DNA from: Polaribacter sp. KT25b
GTDB taxonomy: Bacteria > Bacteroidota > Bacteroidia > Flavobacteriales > Flavobacteriaceae
DNA: 64,000 bases
NCBI RefSeq assembly: GCF_900105145.1
Contig: NZ_LT629752.1
Location: 1,894,001 to 1,958,000 of the forward strand
Direction: 5' to 3'
The position numbers were made by a program, and so were the translations under genes. The notes beneath the pieces are model-generated. The model was not told the DNA's origin. It searched no databases and was given only the letters and a program-made list of their open reading frames with translations. Below, in pieces: positions 18,310 to 27,578 of the stretch (position 1 is the first letter of the stretch; every line of letters begins with the position of its first letter).

Positions 18310-20169
18310 CTAAACTTCTTCCTCAACATAATCCAACTCTACTTTTAAATTCTCGATGATAAATTTTTGTCTGTCTGGTGTATTTTTACCCATATAAAAC
18401 TGCAACATTTGTTCTATAGACATTTCTTTATCTAACATTACAGGGTCTAAACGAATATCATTACCAATAAAATGGACAAATTCATTTGGCGAGATTTCAC
18501 CTAAACCTTTAAATCGAGTTATTTCTGGTTTTCCTCTTAATTTTTCGATTGCTTCCCGTTTTTCTTCATCAGAATAACAATAAAAAGTTTGTTTTTTATT
18601 TCTTACTCTAAATAACGGCGTTTCTAAAATAAACAAATGGCCTTCTTTTATCAATTCTGGAAAAAATTGCAAGAAAAACGTAATTAATAACAAACGAATA
18701 TGCATTCCATCAACATCGGCATCGGTTGCAATTACAATATTATTATAACGTAAATCTTCTAAACCATCTTCTATATTTAAAGCGGCTTGCAACAAATTAA
18801 ATTCTTCATTTTCGTACACTATCTTTTTACTTAATCCGTAGGAATTTAAAGGTTTTCCTTTTAAACTAAAAACTGCTTGTGTATTTACATTTCTAGATTT
18901 TGTTATAGAACCAGAAGCGGAATCTCCCTCAGTAATAAAAAGTGTTGTGTCTAAGTAATTTTCGTGTTTTATATCTGCTAAATGAACTCTACAATCTCTT
19001 AATTTTTTATTGTGTAAACTTGCTTTTTTAGCTCTGTCTTTAGCTAATTTTCTAATTCCGGAAAGTTCTTTTCGTTCTCTTTCTGCTTGTACAATTTTCT
19101 TTAAAAGACTATCTGCAACATCTGCATTTCTGTGTAAATAATTATCTAACTTTGTTTTAAGAAAATCGTTAATAAAGGTTCTAACAGTTGGTAAATTACC
19201 ACCCATTTCTGTCGACCCCAATTTTGTCTTTGTCTGACTTTCAAAAACAGGTTCCATAACTTTTATGGCAATTGCAGAAATAATAGATTTTCTAACATCT
19301 GAAGCTTCAAAAGATTTACCATAAAAATCGCGAACTGTTTTTACAATTGTTTCTCTAAAAGCAGCTTGATGCGTTCCTCCTTGCGTTGTGTGTTGCCCAT
19401 TTACAAACGAATAATATTCTTCTGAATATTGTGTTTTACTATGCGTAATTGCAACTTCTATATCGTCTCCTTTTAAATGAATTATTGGATACAACATATC
19501 ATCTACATTGTTATTATCTTCTAATAAATCTTTTAATCCGTGTTCAGAAAAATACTTTTCTCCATTAAAAATAATCGTTAAACCTGGATTTAAATACACA
19601 TAATACTTTAACATTTTAGAAACATATTCGTTTCTAAATTTGTATTTTTTAAAAATACTTTCATCAGGAATAAAAGAAACTTTGGTTCCTTTTCTACGCG
19701 ATGTTTCTTCTAAAAAGTCTTGATTAATTAAATTACCTTGACTAAATTCTGCTGATGCTGATTTACCTTCCCTTGTTGATTCTACTCTAAAAAAATCTGA
19801 TAATGCATTAACAGCTTTTGTACCAACACCATTTAAACCTACAGATTTCTTAAATGCTTTAGAGTCGTATTTTCCTCCAGTATTCATTTTAGAAACAACA
19901 TCAACCACTTTTCCTAAAGGAATTCCTCGTCCAAAATCTCTAACAGTTACTTTATTACCATGAATAGAAATTTCGATGGTTTTACCAGCGCCCATTACAT
20001 ATTCATCAATAGAATTATCTAAAACTTCTTTAACAAGAATGTAAATACCATCATCTGCAGAAGAGCCATCTCCTAATTTACCAATATACATTCCTGGACG
20101 CATTCTAATATGCTCTTTCCAGTCTAATGATCTAATATTATCTTCTGTATATTTTGTTTCTTTACTCAT
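18310..20169 (-). CDS. parE: DNA topoisomerase IV subunit B
   Basis: ParE is the ATPase subunit of topoisomerase IV. The 619-residue protein has the GHKL ATP-binding domain ([39 protein letters not shown]), the transducer domain and the TOPRIM domain ([12 protein letters not shown] and [15 protein letters not shown]). The length and the adjacency to parC fit ParE rather than GyrB. The gene precedes the ORF6N gene and parC in the same orientation, so the three may be cotranscribed. Confidence 0.93.
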   Translation of the reverse strand: MSKETKYTEDNIRSLDWKEHIRMRPGMYIGKLGDGSSADDGIYILVKEVLDNSIDEYVMGAGKTIEISIHGNKVTVRDFGRGIPLGKVVDVVSKMNTGGKYDSKAFKKSVGLNGVGTKAVNALSDFFRVESTREGKSASAEFSQGNLINQDFLEETSRRKGTKVSFIPDESIFKKYKFRNEYVSKMLKYYVYLNPGLTIIFNGEKYFSEHGLKDLLEDNNNVDDMLYPIIHLKGDDIEVAITHSKTQYSEEYYSFVNGQHTTQGGTHQAAFRETIVKTVRDFYGKSFEASDVRKSIISAIAIKVMEPVFESQTKTKLGSTEMGGNLPTVRTFINDFLKTKLDNYLHRNADVADSLLKKIVQAERERKELSGIRKLAKDRAKKASLHNKKLRDCRVHLADIKHENYLDTTLFITEGDSASGSITKSRNVNTQAVFSLKGKPLNSYGLSKKIVYENEEFNLLQAALNIEDGLEDLRYNNIVIATDADVDGMHIRLLLITFFLQFFPELIKEGHLFILETPLFRVRNKKQTFYCYSDEEKREAIEKLRGKPEITRFKGLGEISPNEFVHFIGNDIRLDPVMLDKEMSIEQMLQFYMGKNTPDRQKFIIENLKVELDYVEEEV

Positions 20170-20360
20170 AAAAATCAGTACTGTGATTAGGTTTGAAGTG
20201 TTGCTAAAATAAGGTTTAACTCTGTAAAATAAAATAACTTTGTTAATAACTTATTAACAGAATTTCAACGAAAGCCTATATTTTATTTTGATGTAAAAAT
20301 CACAATAAAAAACAATATGTTATATTTTTAAACATTTCATTATTTTCTAAACAAATTAAT

Positions 20361-20368
20361 TACTTTTG
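20361..20368 (+). promoter_or_regulatory. Candidate -7 box (TACTTTTG) for lysA
   Basis: It matches the Bacteroidetes consensus TAnnTTTG and lies 27 bases before the lysA start. A clear upstream TTG element was not found at the usual distance. Confidence 0.5.
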
Positions 20369-20395
20369 AACCTCAGTAAATAAAATTAAATAATA

Positions 20396-21643
20396 GTGGA
20401 AAGAACACAACTTTTAGAGTTAGCACACAAATACGGAAGTCCTTTGTATGTTTACGATACAGACAAAATTGAATCTCAATATAACAGATTAACGGATGCT
20501 TTTAGTAGCGTAAAAAATTTAAAATTAAATTATGCTGTAAAGGCACTTTCAAACATCAATATTTTAAAATTCTTTAAAAATTTAGGCGCTGGTTTAGATA
20601 CCGTTTCTATACAAGAAGTTCAATTATGTTTAACAACAGGCATTGATCCGAAGAAAATAATCTATACACCAAACGGCGTTTCTTTAACAGAAATTGAAGA
20701 AGTTGCAAAACTAGGTGTTCAAATTAATATTGATAACCTTTCTATTTTAGAAATTTTTGGACAAAAACATCCAGAAATTCCTGTTTGTGTGCGTATCAAT
20801 CCGCATATTATGGCAGGTGGAAATTCTAAAATTTCTGTGGGTCATATCGATTCTAAATTCGGAATTTCGATTCATCAAGTTCCGCATATAAAACGTGTTG
20901 TAGAAAATACAGGTATGAATATTAACGGAATTCACATGCATACTGGTTCTGATATTTTAGATATTGATACTTTTATACGTGCTACAGAAATTTTGTTTGA
21001 TGTTGCTAAACAATTTGAAAACATAGATTTTATCGATTTTGGAAGTGGTTTTAAAGTGCCTTATAAAGAAGGAGATATTTCTACGGATATTGAACAATTA
21101 GGTTTGCAATTATCAGAAAGATTTAATGATTTTTGCGTAGAATATGGTAAAGAAATTACATTAATGTTTGAGCCTGGAAAATTTTTAGTTTCTGAAGCTG
21201 GTTCATTTTTAGCCAAAGTAAATGTTGTAAAACAAACAACTTCAACAGTTTTTGCCCATGTAGATTCTGGTTTTAATCATTTGGTTAGACCAATGATGTA
21301 CAATTCTTACCATCATATTACAAATATTTCTAATCCAGAAGGAAGAGATCGTTATTATTCTGTGGTAGGTTATATTTGTGAAACCGATACTTTTGCATCT
21401 AACAGAAGAATTGCAGAAATTTCTGAAGAAGATGTATTATGTTTTCACAATGCAGGAGCATATTGTTTTTCGATGGCTTCTAACTACAATTCTCGTTATT
21501 TACCTGCAGAAGTTATGGTTTATAATGGAAAAGATTACTTAATTAGAAAAAGACAAACGTTAAAAGACATTCTTAACAATCAAGAAGTTATTGATTTTTC
21601 TAAAGAAAATAAAACGTCTAAAGATCAAAAAATAGAAGCTTAA
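20396..21643 (+). CDS. lysA: Diaminopimelate decarboxylase
   Basis: LysA decarboxylates meso-diaminopimelate to lysine. The 415-residue protein is an alanine-racemase-fold PLP enzyme. It has the PLP lysine Lys49 in LNYAVKAL, the barrel motifs CVRINPHI, HMHTGSD and FGSGFKVPY, the substrate loop EPGKFL, and the cysteine region GYICETDTFA. The start is a GTG at 20396: an in-frame stop lies just upstream and no ATG is available before conserved sequence. It is a monocistronic unit with a terminator after it. Confidence 0.95.
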   Translation: MERTQLLELAHKYGSPLYVYDTDKIESQYNRLTDAFSSVKNLKLNYAVKALSNINILKFFKNLGAGLDTVSIQEVQLCLTTGIDPKKIIYTPNGVSLTEIEEVAKLGVQINIDNLSILEIFGQKHPEIPVCVRINPHIMAGGNSKISVGHIDSKFGISIHQVPHIKRVVENTGMNINGIHMHTGSDILDIDTFIRATEILFDVAKQFENIDFIDFGSGFKVPYKEGDISTDIEQLGLQLSERFNDFCVEYGKEITLMFEPGKFLVSEAGSFLAKVNVVKQTTSTVFAHVDSGFNHLVRPMMYNSYHHITNISNPEGRDRYYSVVGYICETDTFASNRRIAEISEEDVLCFHNAGAYCFSMASNYNSRYLPAEVMVYNGKDYLIRKRQTLKDILNNQEVIDFSKENKTSKDQKIEA

Positions 21644-21663
21644 TTTTAATTTATTATTAGAAT

Positions 21664-21704
21664 TAAATCCACCTTAAAACAACAGTTTTTTTGGTGGATT
21701 TTTA
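21664..21704 (+). terminator. Intrinsic terminator after lysA
   Basis: AAATCCACC pairs with GGTGGATTT across a 20-base loop, and a T-rich tail follows. Confidence 0.75.
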
Positions 21705-21740
21705 TTTATATTTACTTCAACAAATAAAACAAAAATAAAA

Positions 21741-22352
21741 ATGAAAATATTAGGAATAGGAAGTAACTACGTTACTGATATAAAAGACATTGAAGAAAAA
21801 AAGAAAGGTAAAAAATTTATTTTTTCTAAGCCAGAAAGTAGTTTAGCTGTTAACTGCGATGTTGTTTACCCTAGTGCTATTACCAACCAATTAATTTACG
21901 AAGTAGAACTGGTTGTTAAAATTGGTAAAGAAGGGAAAAACATCAGCAAAGAAGAGGCAAATTCTTATATTTCTGAAATTGCAGTAGGAATCGATTACAC
22001 TGCAACAGATATTTTAAAAGACGCTAGAGAAACTAAACATCCTTGGGATTTTGCAAAAGGTTTTGATGGCGCAGCTCCTATTTCTAGTTTCAAACCAGTT
22101 TCTGACTATAATTTAGGGGATATTGATTTCGAATTAAAAATTAATGGACAAGAAAAACAAAAAAGTAATACAGCTTACATGATTAATGATTTTGCTGATA
22201 TTATTGTATTTATTTCTAAATATATGACGTTACAACCTGGAGATTTAATTTTTACAGGTACACCTGCTTTAGGTAAAGGAGAAATTTTTAAAGGAGATAA
22301 ATTACAATGTTATGTAAATGGTGAATTATTGTTAGATTTTAAAATGATTTAA
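21741..22352 (+). CDS. Fumarylacetoacetate hydrolase family protein
   Basis: A 203-residue single-domain member of the FAH family, whose members hydrolyse or decarboxylate beta-keto acids such as acylpyruvates and oxaloacetate. The metal ligands are visible as the glutamates of LIYEVELVVKIGK and the aspartate of AVGIDYTATD. The end shows the signature LQPGDLIFTGTPALGKG. The length and the missing N-terminal extension resemble the YcgM/FAHD1 subgroup. No pathway neighbours are present, so the substrate is open. Confidence 0.9.
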   Translation: MKILGIGSNYVTDIKDIEEKKKGKKFIFSKPESSLAVNCDVVYPSAITNQLIYEVELVVKIGKEGKNISKEEANSYISEIAVGIDYTATDILKDARETKHPWDFAKGFDGAAPISSFKPVSDYNLGDIDFELKINGQEKQKSNTAYMINDFADIIVFISKYMTLQPGDLIFTGTPALGKGEIFKGDKLQCYVNGELLLDFKMI

Positions 22353-22402
22353 TTTTATCAATTCAAAATTTAATCCATAAATTAATATGTATTTTTCATT
22401 AT

Positions 22403-22444
22403 AAAAGGTTTCACAAAACTAGATTAGTTTTGTGAAACCTTTTA
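22403..22444. terminator. Bidirectional terminator between convergent genes
   Basis: AAAAGGTTTCACAAAACTA pairs perfectly with TAGTTTTGTGAAACCTTTT around a 3-base loop. It lies between the end of the FAH-family gene and the end of the minus-strand CotH gene and can serve both. Confidence 0.88.
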
Positions 22445-22458
22445 TATTATAATGCAAT

Positions 22459-24816
22459 TTACTGCTTAATTATTTTAACTATTTTTGATTTATTTATGGT
22501 AATAAAATAAACTCCTTTTGACAAACTAGAAAAATCTACTTCTGTTTTTGTAGTGTTTAAATTTTCTTTGTTATAGAATACTTGCCCTAGAATAGAACTA
22601 ACTTTTAAAGATTGAATTGACGTTACACTTTCAATATTTAAAGTTGATTGAATTGGATTTGGATAAAAATGAACATTTAAATCAGAAACTATTGTTTCAG
22701 TTGATAAAACGGTATCATTATCAATTCCAAAAGTTGGAGTTTGAATTACAAAATCTCCTGTTCCGTTTGGACTTCTAGCATACGCCATATCTGTTGTTTG
22801 ATCACCAAAAGTAATATTCTCTAAAACTGTACCATCAGCATAAGATAAAATAACACTCTCACCTCCTGCTGATAATTTAAAATCTGCGTGAAAATCTCCT
22901 TGTTCTTCATCTTTATCACACCAAACAATTAAATAACTATTAGGAGCTAATAAAGTTCCAGTAGGAAATTGATATATCAATTTATCATCTTCATCATCAG
23001 ATAAATACAAATTATCTAAACTTAACGTTGAACTTGTAGTATTATATAACTCTACCCAATCTTCAAATTCTCCTTCTTCATCTGTTTCACCTGAATCATT
23101 AGAAGCTAAAATTTCATTTATTACTAAATCACCAACATTTAAAGTTGTGTAAGTAGCATTTATTGTGTAAAATTCATATGCTGCTTTTGCCGGAGAAAAA
23201 GCACCAATATTATCGTTTTCTGCATATACATAATATTGTGTATAATCGGTATCTACAGTTATAGTTGCTCCATAAACATTATCTCCCGAAACACCATCAT
23301 TATGAGCACCATCATCATACATTAAAACTTTTGTAAATGGCAAAGTATTATCAGATCTATATCCAAGATAAACCGCATCAGTATTAGTATTTATGACTGT
23401 AGTTGTTAAAGTAATTTGATCTCCAATAGTTGGTGTATCTTTAGACGAAGCAATATTACTAATAGTTGGTTGGGTATTTGTAAAATCTGATTGAGCCAAC
23501 AAATAAGTACTTCTGGCAGACATTAAATTGGTTAAACCAGGAGCAGTATTATTACCTACACTATAATCAGTATTAATGTTTCCAGAAAATTGTGCATTTG
23601 TATAAAATTTATTTGTATCCGCAGTTACCGAAGTTGTAATAATTGTCTGGTAATCATTAGCTAAAGTTAAATAATTAGAATTACTTATATTTTCTGTTAA
23701 TATAGTTTTATAATGTGCTAAATACATTCTTTTATATTTTGGCACTTCCATTAATTTAGAAAACAAAGGAAAACTATCATCGTCAGTATGTAATAAATAA
23801 TCTAATTCTGCTTTATCTGTAGTACTATTTAGAGTTCCACTACTTGAACCACCTGGTCCTCCGCCGGGTCCACCACCCGGTCCTCCTGGTCCTCCACCAG
23901 AACTAGATTCTCCTGTCATACTAAAAGTACCAAAAGACATATTCAAATCCCACATAACAGGTTTAAATTGGTTATTATCACTTTTATATAAATAATAATT
24001 TTGTTTAAATTCTCCTATATAACTATCTAGATTTACCAAAACATTATCTAAAGCTAACATCCAAATAGCCATATCTACATCAATTACATTCTCTATATTA
24101 GATATATCATTATTTAAAATATTAGTTAATTCAATTAAATCATTCCAATGTGCAACTGCAACAGTTAAATCTTCATCGTCATCAGATTTTATTTCATAAC
24201 CATCTTCATAACTTGCAGAATTGGTTCCTAAATATTCTAAACTAGGCAAAACTGAAGAAGTTGGCCCTGCACCATCCGGAGGACTACAACTAAAAAATGC
24301 ATTGTCTTTAGAGTAAAAATGCTTATTTACAAATTTCTTAGAAATCGACTCAGTATTTGTGTACAAACCAATTAAAGTACCGTTTACATATACATTTGCA
24401 TAATTTGCTTCTGGGGCATCCATATATTGATTTACAATATTGTAAGCAATAGTTTCTCTTACAAAAGATGGATCTGAAAAACCATTAGATAACTTAATAT
24501 CTGTATATCCTTGATAATCTTGATCTACATATGTATCTAATTCTATATGAAAAGGATTTTTTGCATAATTTCGATCGTAAGAACTATTTCCTTTATATTT
24601 TACACCTACACTATTAAAAACGGTTCCGTTTATTGTAACAGATGTGGCTTCTGTGTAATTATTATCTCCAGCTTTTTCTGCATCTAACAAGGCATCCCAG
24701 TTAGTTTCAGCAAAAACAATTTCTATCTTTTGAATTGTATTTATATCATACAAATCTTGAGATAAAGCTGTTGATGTTATTAAAAATAACATTAAAATAT
24801 GCGTGATTTTTTTCAT
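22459..24816 (-). CDS. Secreted CotH-kinase/lamin-tail protein with T9SS sorting domain
   Basis: The 785-residue protein has a signal peptide (to about residue 19). A CotH protein-kinase-like domain spans about 30-420, with KYKGNSSYDRNYAKNPFHIE, the region GLYTNTESISKKF, and the metal-binding motif PVMWDLNMSFG. Within it lies a Gly/Pro-rich insert GGGPGGPGGGPGGGPGG at about 310-330. An Ig-like segment at about 450-545 is followed by a lamin-tail domain at about 560-680 (NEILASNDSGETDEEGEFED). The C-terminal 75 residues form a T9SS type A domain (FYPNPIQSTLNI, SKGVYFITI). It is likely exported to the surface or medium. CotH phosphorylates spore-coat protein in Bacillus; the target here is unknown. 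Confidence 0.9.
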   Translation of the reverse strand: MKKITHILMLFLITSTALSQDLYDINTIQKIEIVFAETNWDALLDAEKAGDNNYTEATSVTINGTVFNSVGVKYKGNSSYDRNYAKNPFHIELDTYVDQDYQGYTDIKLSNGFSDPSFVRETIAYNIVNQYMDAPEANYANVYVNGTLIGLYTNTESISKKFVNKHFYSKDNAFFSCSPPDGAGPTSSVLPSLEYLGTNSASYEDGYEIKSDDDEDLTVAVAHWNDLIELTNILNNDISNIENVIDVDMAIWMLALDNVLVNLDSYIGEFKQNYYLYKSDNNQFKPVMWDLNMSFGTFSMTGESSSGGGPGGPGGGPGGGPGGSSSGTLNSTTDKAELDYLLHTDDDSFPLFSKLMEVPKYKRMYLAHYKTILTENISNSNYLTLANDYQTIITTSVTADTNKFYTNAQFSGNINTDYSVGNNTAPGLTNLMSARSTYLLAQSDFTNTQPTISNIASSKDTPTIGDQITLTTTVINTNTDAVYLGYRSDNTLPFTKVLMYDDGAHNDGVSGDNVYGATITVDTDYTQYYVYAENDNIGAFSPAKAAYEFYTINATYTTLNVGDLVINEILASNDSGETDEEGEFEDWVELYNTTSSTLSLDNLYLSDDEDDKLIYQFPTGTLLAPNSYLIVWCDKDEEQGDFHADFKLSAGGESVILSYADGTVLENITFGDQTTDMAYARSPNGTGDFVIQTPTFGIDNDTVLSTETIVSDLNVHFYPNPIQSTLNIESVTSIQSLKVSSILGQVFYNKENLNTTKTEVDFSSLSKGVYFITINKSKIVKIIKQ

Positions 24817-24947
24817 TTCTGATGAATTTTAAGTTGATTTATATTTTAGATGATTTTATAAAAAAAAACTTGCGTTTTTTTTAATAAAATCATCTATTGG
24901 CTCATAAAAATTCGAATGTAAAAAATTAATAAAATTATAACTATTGT

Positions 24948-24997
24948 AAAAAGAGGCTTGATAAAACTAAATTTTAGTTTTATCAAGCCTCTTTTTT
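24948..24997 (-). terminator. Terminator after the triple lamin-tail gene
   Basis: AAAAGAGGCTTGATAAAACTA pairs with TAGTTTTATCAAGCCTCTTTT, with T-runs on both sides. It lies just downstream of the stop of the minus-strand gene at 25011. Confidence 0.88.
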
Positions 24998-25010
24998 AAT
25001 TACTTATTTT

Positions 25011-26729
25011 TTATTCCTTAATTACTTTAATTACTTCTAAATTATTTATAGTTACCAAATAAATTCCTTTTGAATAACTTGATAAATCTACTGTTGTTTT
25101 TGTTGTATTTATGTTTTGATTATTAAAAATTACTTGCCCCAATATAGAACTAACCTTTAAAGATTCTATTTGATTTGTACTACTTTCAATATTTAAAATT
25201 GATTTTACAGGATTAGGGTAAAAATTAAAATTTAAACTATTTTCTTTATCATTTACAGAAAGGTTATTTCCGTTATTAGCATTATAAGTAGGTGATTGAA
25301 TTTGAAAATTCCCAGTACCATTTGGCACTCTTGCATACCCCATATCTGTTTGCTGCAGCCCAAAAGTTACGTTTTCAATAATAGAATCCTCATCACCATA
25401 AGATAAAATTGCGCTTTCACCAGTCAAAGAAAATTTAATATCAGCATGTAAACCAGCTTGTGTGTCATCTTTATCACACCACACAATTAAATAACCACCT
25501 GCTTCTATTGTAATACCAGTAGGAAATTTCCAAGTTGTTAATACAGTAGAATCATCAGTAAGAAATAAATTATCTAAACTAAGAGTTTTAGAACTATTAT
25601 TATACAGCTCTATCCAATCTTCATATTCTCCATCTTGATCCGTTACAGTAGTTTCATTACTTGCCATAATCTCATTAATTACAAGTTCACCTGCTATAAT
25701 TTTATCAAACTCTTCCTCTTCATCATCCACTATAACACCACTGTTATTGTTAGATTCAAAAGTAGCAGATTGAATTACAAAATCTCCTGTTCCATTTGGT
25801 CTTCTTGCATAAGATTTATCATCTATCTGTTCACCAAATGAAACGCTTTCTATAATAGAATCTGCATCTCCATAAGATAAAATAGCATTTTCTCCATTTG
25901 AAGAAAATTTAATATCTGCATGTAAACCAGCTTGTGTGTCATCTTTATCACACCAAACAGTTAAATAACTACCAGGACTAATAGTTAATCCTGAAGGAAA
26001 TCTCCAAGTTGTTAATGCTGAAAAATCATCAGAAAGATATAAATTGTCAAGACTTAGAGTTTTTGTACTGTTATTATAAAGTTCTAACCAATCATCATAT
26101 TCACCATCTTGATCTGTAACAGTTAAAGTATTAGAAGCCATTATCTCATTAATAACTAAATCACCTTCTGCAATTTTATCATATTCTTCACCTTCTTGCC
26201 CACTATTATTATTTGATTCAAAAGTAGGAGATTGAATTACAAAATCTCCAGTTCCATTTGGGTTTCTTGCATAAGACATATCATCTTGTTGCACACCAAA
26301 CGTTATGTTTTCAATGATAGAATTATCATCACCATAAGATAAAATTGCACTTTCTCCTCCTAAAGAAAATTTAATGTCTGCATGCAATCCACTTTGTTCA
26401 TCATCTTTATCACACCAAACAATTAAATAATCACCTGCTTCTATAGTTAGTCCAGCAGGAAACTGCCAAGCTGTTAAATTTGTAGAATCGTCAGATAAAT
26501 ATAAATTATCTAAACTAAGAGTTTGATTACTATTATTATAAAGTTCTATCCAATCATCAAACTCCCCATCTTGATCTGAAGCTGTTTTTGTATTAGAAGC
26601 CATTATTTCATTAATAACCAATTCTCCAGCTTTTATTGTTGATATTGATGATTCAATTTTATAAGAATCTTGTGAGAATGCAGAAAACGTTATTAAAAAT
26701 AGCATTAATAGTTGAGTAATTTTTTTCAT
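25011..26729 (-). CDS. Secreted protein of three tandem lamin-tail domains with T9SS sorting domain
   Basis: The 572-residue protein has a signal peptide (to about 19) nearly identical to that of the neighbouring CotH protein. Three lamin-tail domains follow at about 33-165, 185-320 and 345-475. Each starts with GELVINEIMASN or a close variant, contains DWIELYNNS and ends near SYARNPNGTGDFVIQSPT. Short acidic linkers separate them. The last 75 residues are a type A sorting signal (FYPNPVKSILNI, SKGIYLVTI). The repeats are highly similar, pointing to recent internal duplication. The role is probably structural or adhesive on the cell surface; that is an inference. Confidence 0.9.
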   Translation of the reverse strand: MKKITQLLMLFLITFSAFSQDSYKIESSISTIKAGELVINEIMASNTKTASDQDGEFDDWIELYNNSNQTLSLDNLYLSDDSTNLTAWQFPAGLTIEAGDYLIVWCDKDDEQSGLHADIKFSLGGESAILSYGDDNSIIENITFGVQQDDMSYARNPNGTGDFVIQSPTFESNNNSGQEGEEYDKIAEGDLVINEIMASNTLTVTDQDGEYDDWLELYNNSTKTLSLDNLYLSDDFSALTTWRFPSGLTISPGSYLTVWCDKDDTQAGLHADIKFSSNGENAILSYGDADSIIESVSFGEQIDDKSYARRPNGTGDFVIQSATFESNNNSGVIVDDEEEEFDKIIAGELVINEIMASNETTVTDQDGEYEDWIELYNNSSKTLSLDNLFLTDDSTVLTTWKFPTGITIEAGGYLIVWCDKDDTQAGLHADIKFSLTGESAILSYGDEDSIIENVTFGLQQTDMGYARVPNGTGNFQIQSPTYNANNGNNLSVNDKENSLNFNFYPNPVKSILNIESSTNQIESLKVSSILGQVIFNNQNINTTKTTVDLSSYSKGIYLVTINNLEVIKVIKE

Positions 26730-26867
26730 TTTTATAAAATTTTTATTCAGTCTATAAATTTAGATGATTTTATTAAAAAATACTTGTAAAATATTTCTAT
26801 TTTTATTTTTTTTTTCATCCTAAATAATTTCCTGTAAACTAAGACTAATTTTAAATAGCATAAATTC

Positions 26868-27380
26868 ATGAAAATAAGACTTTCTAAAATTGAAGATATT
26901 CCTAAAATTATGCAAATTATTGAAGATGCTAAAACTTATTTAGCATCACAAAATATAGATCAATGGCAAAATGGATATCCAAATTCAGCACAAGTAGAAA
27001 GTGATATTTTAAAAGAAGAAAGTTATGTTGTTATTAATAATGAAAATAAAATAATAGCAACTTCGATGTTTACAACAAACCCAGAACCAACTTATAAAAC
27101 TATAGATGGAAATTGGTTAATTGATGAAACCAAAACATACGGAGTTATTCATAGAATGGCAATAAAAAAAGAGTTCAGAAAATTTGGATTGGCAACATTT
27201 CTGTTTGATGAATTTCACCTACAATTACTAGAAAAGAATATCAAAAGTCTAAAAATTGATACACATGAAGACAATCTTGGAATGCAATCTTTAATTAAAA
27301 AATTAGGCTACAAATATTGTGGAATTATTTACACCAATTACAACGCAAAAAGATTGGCTTTTGAGAAAATAATTTCTTAA
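26868..27380 (+). CDS. GNAT family N-acetyltransferase
   Basis: The 170-residue protein is a stand-alone acetyl-CoA-dependent acyltransferase. The N-terminal strand/helix IRLSKIEDIPKIMQIIEDAK and the acetyl-CoA-binding region HRMAIKKEFRKFGLATFLFD are present, followed by the substrate strand KSLKIDTHEDNLGMQSLIKKLGY typical of GNAT motif B. The family is clear; the acceptor is unknown. It is alone between divergent and distant genes. Confidence 0.88.
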   Translation: MKIRLSKIEDIPKIMQIIEDAKTYLASQNIDQWQNGYPNSAQVESDILKEESYVVINNENKIIATSMFTTNPEPTYKTIDGNWLIDETKTYGVIHRMAIKKEFRKFGLATFLFDEFHLQLLEKNIKSLKIDTHEDNLGMQSLIKKLGYKYCGIIYTNYNAKRLAFEKIIS

Positions 27381-27422
27381 AAAATACTAGAAGTAACAGT
27401 ATGTTTATACCCAAACTTAAAA

Positions 27423-27461
27423 CTGTAAGACGCAACTTCACTTCAAGTGATTTTCTTACAG
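27423..27461. other. Imperfect hairpin between the GNAT gene and tex
   Basis: CTGTAAG and CTTACAG form an outer stem and CACTT/AAGTG an inner one. There is no T-run, so it is not an obvious terminator. The function is unknown. Confidence 0.35.
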
Positions 27462-27521
27462 AAGAAGAAAATTGTTTCGAGAAGTTTTTCATATCAAAAC
27501 ACAAAATAAAACTATATTTAC

Positions 27522-27553
27522 AACCTCATAAAAATCATTTATGAGGTTTCTTT
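27522..27553 (+). terminator. Terminator upstream of tex
   Basis: AACCTCATAAA pairs with TTTATGAGGTT around a 5-base loop and is followed by TCTTTATT. It ends transcription arriving from the GNAT gene. Confidence 0.7.
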
Positions 27554-27578
27554 ATTCTGATAAAACTCAAACAATAAA

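Noticed and set aside
27423..27510. A third copy of the topB-type palindromic repeat
   Set aside because: Only the outer letters (AACTGT and TTCGAGAAGT) agree; the core is different, so I do not count it as the same element.
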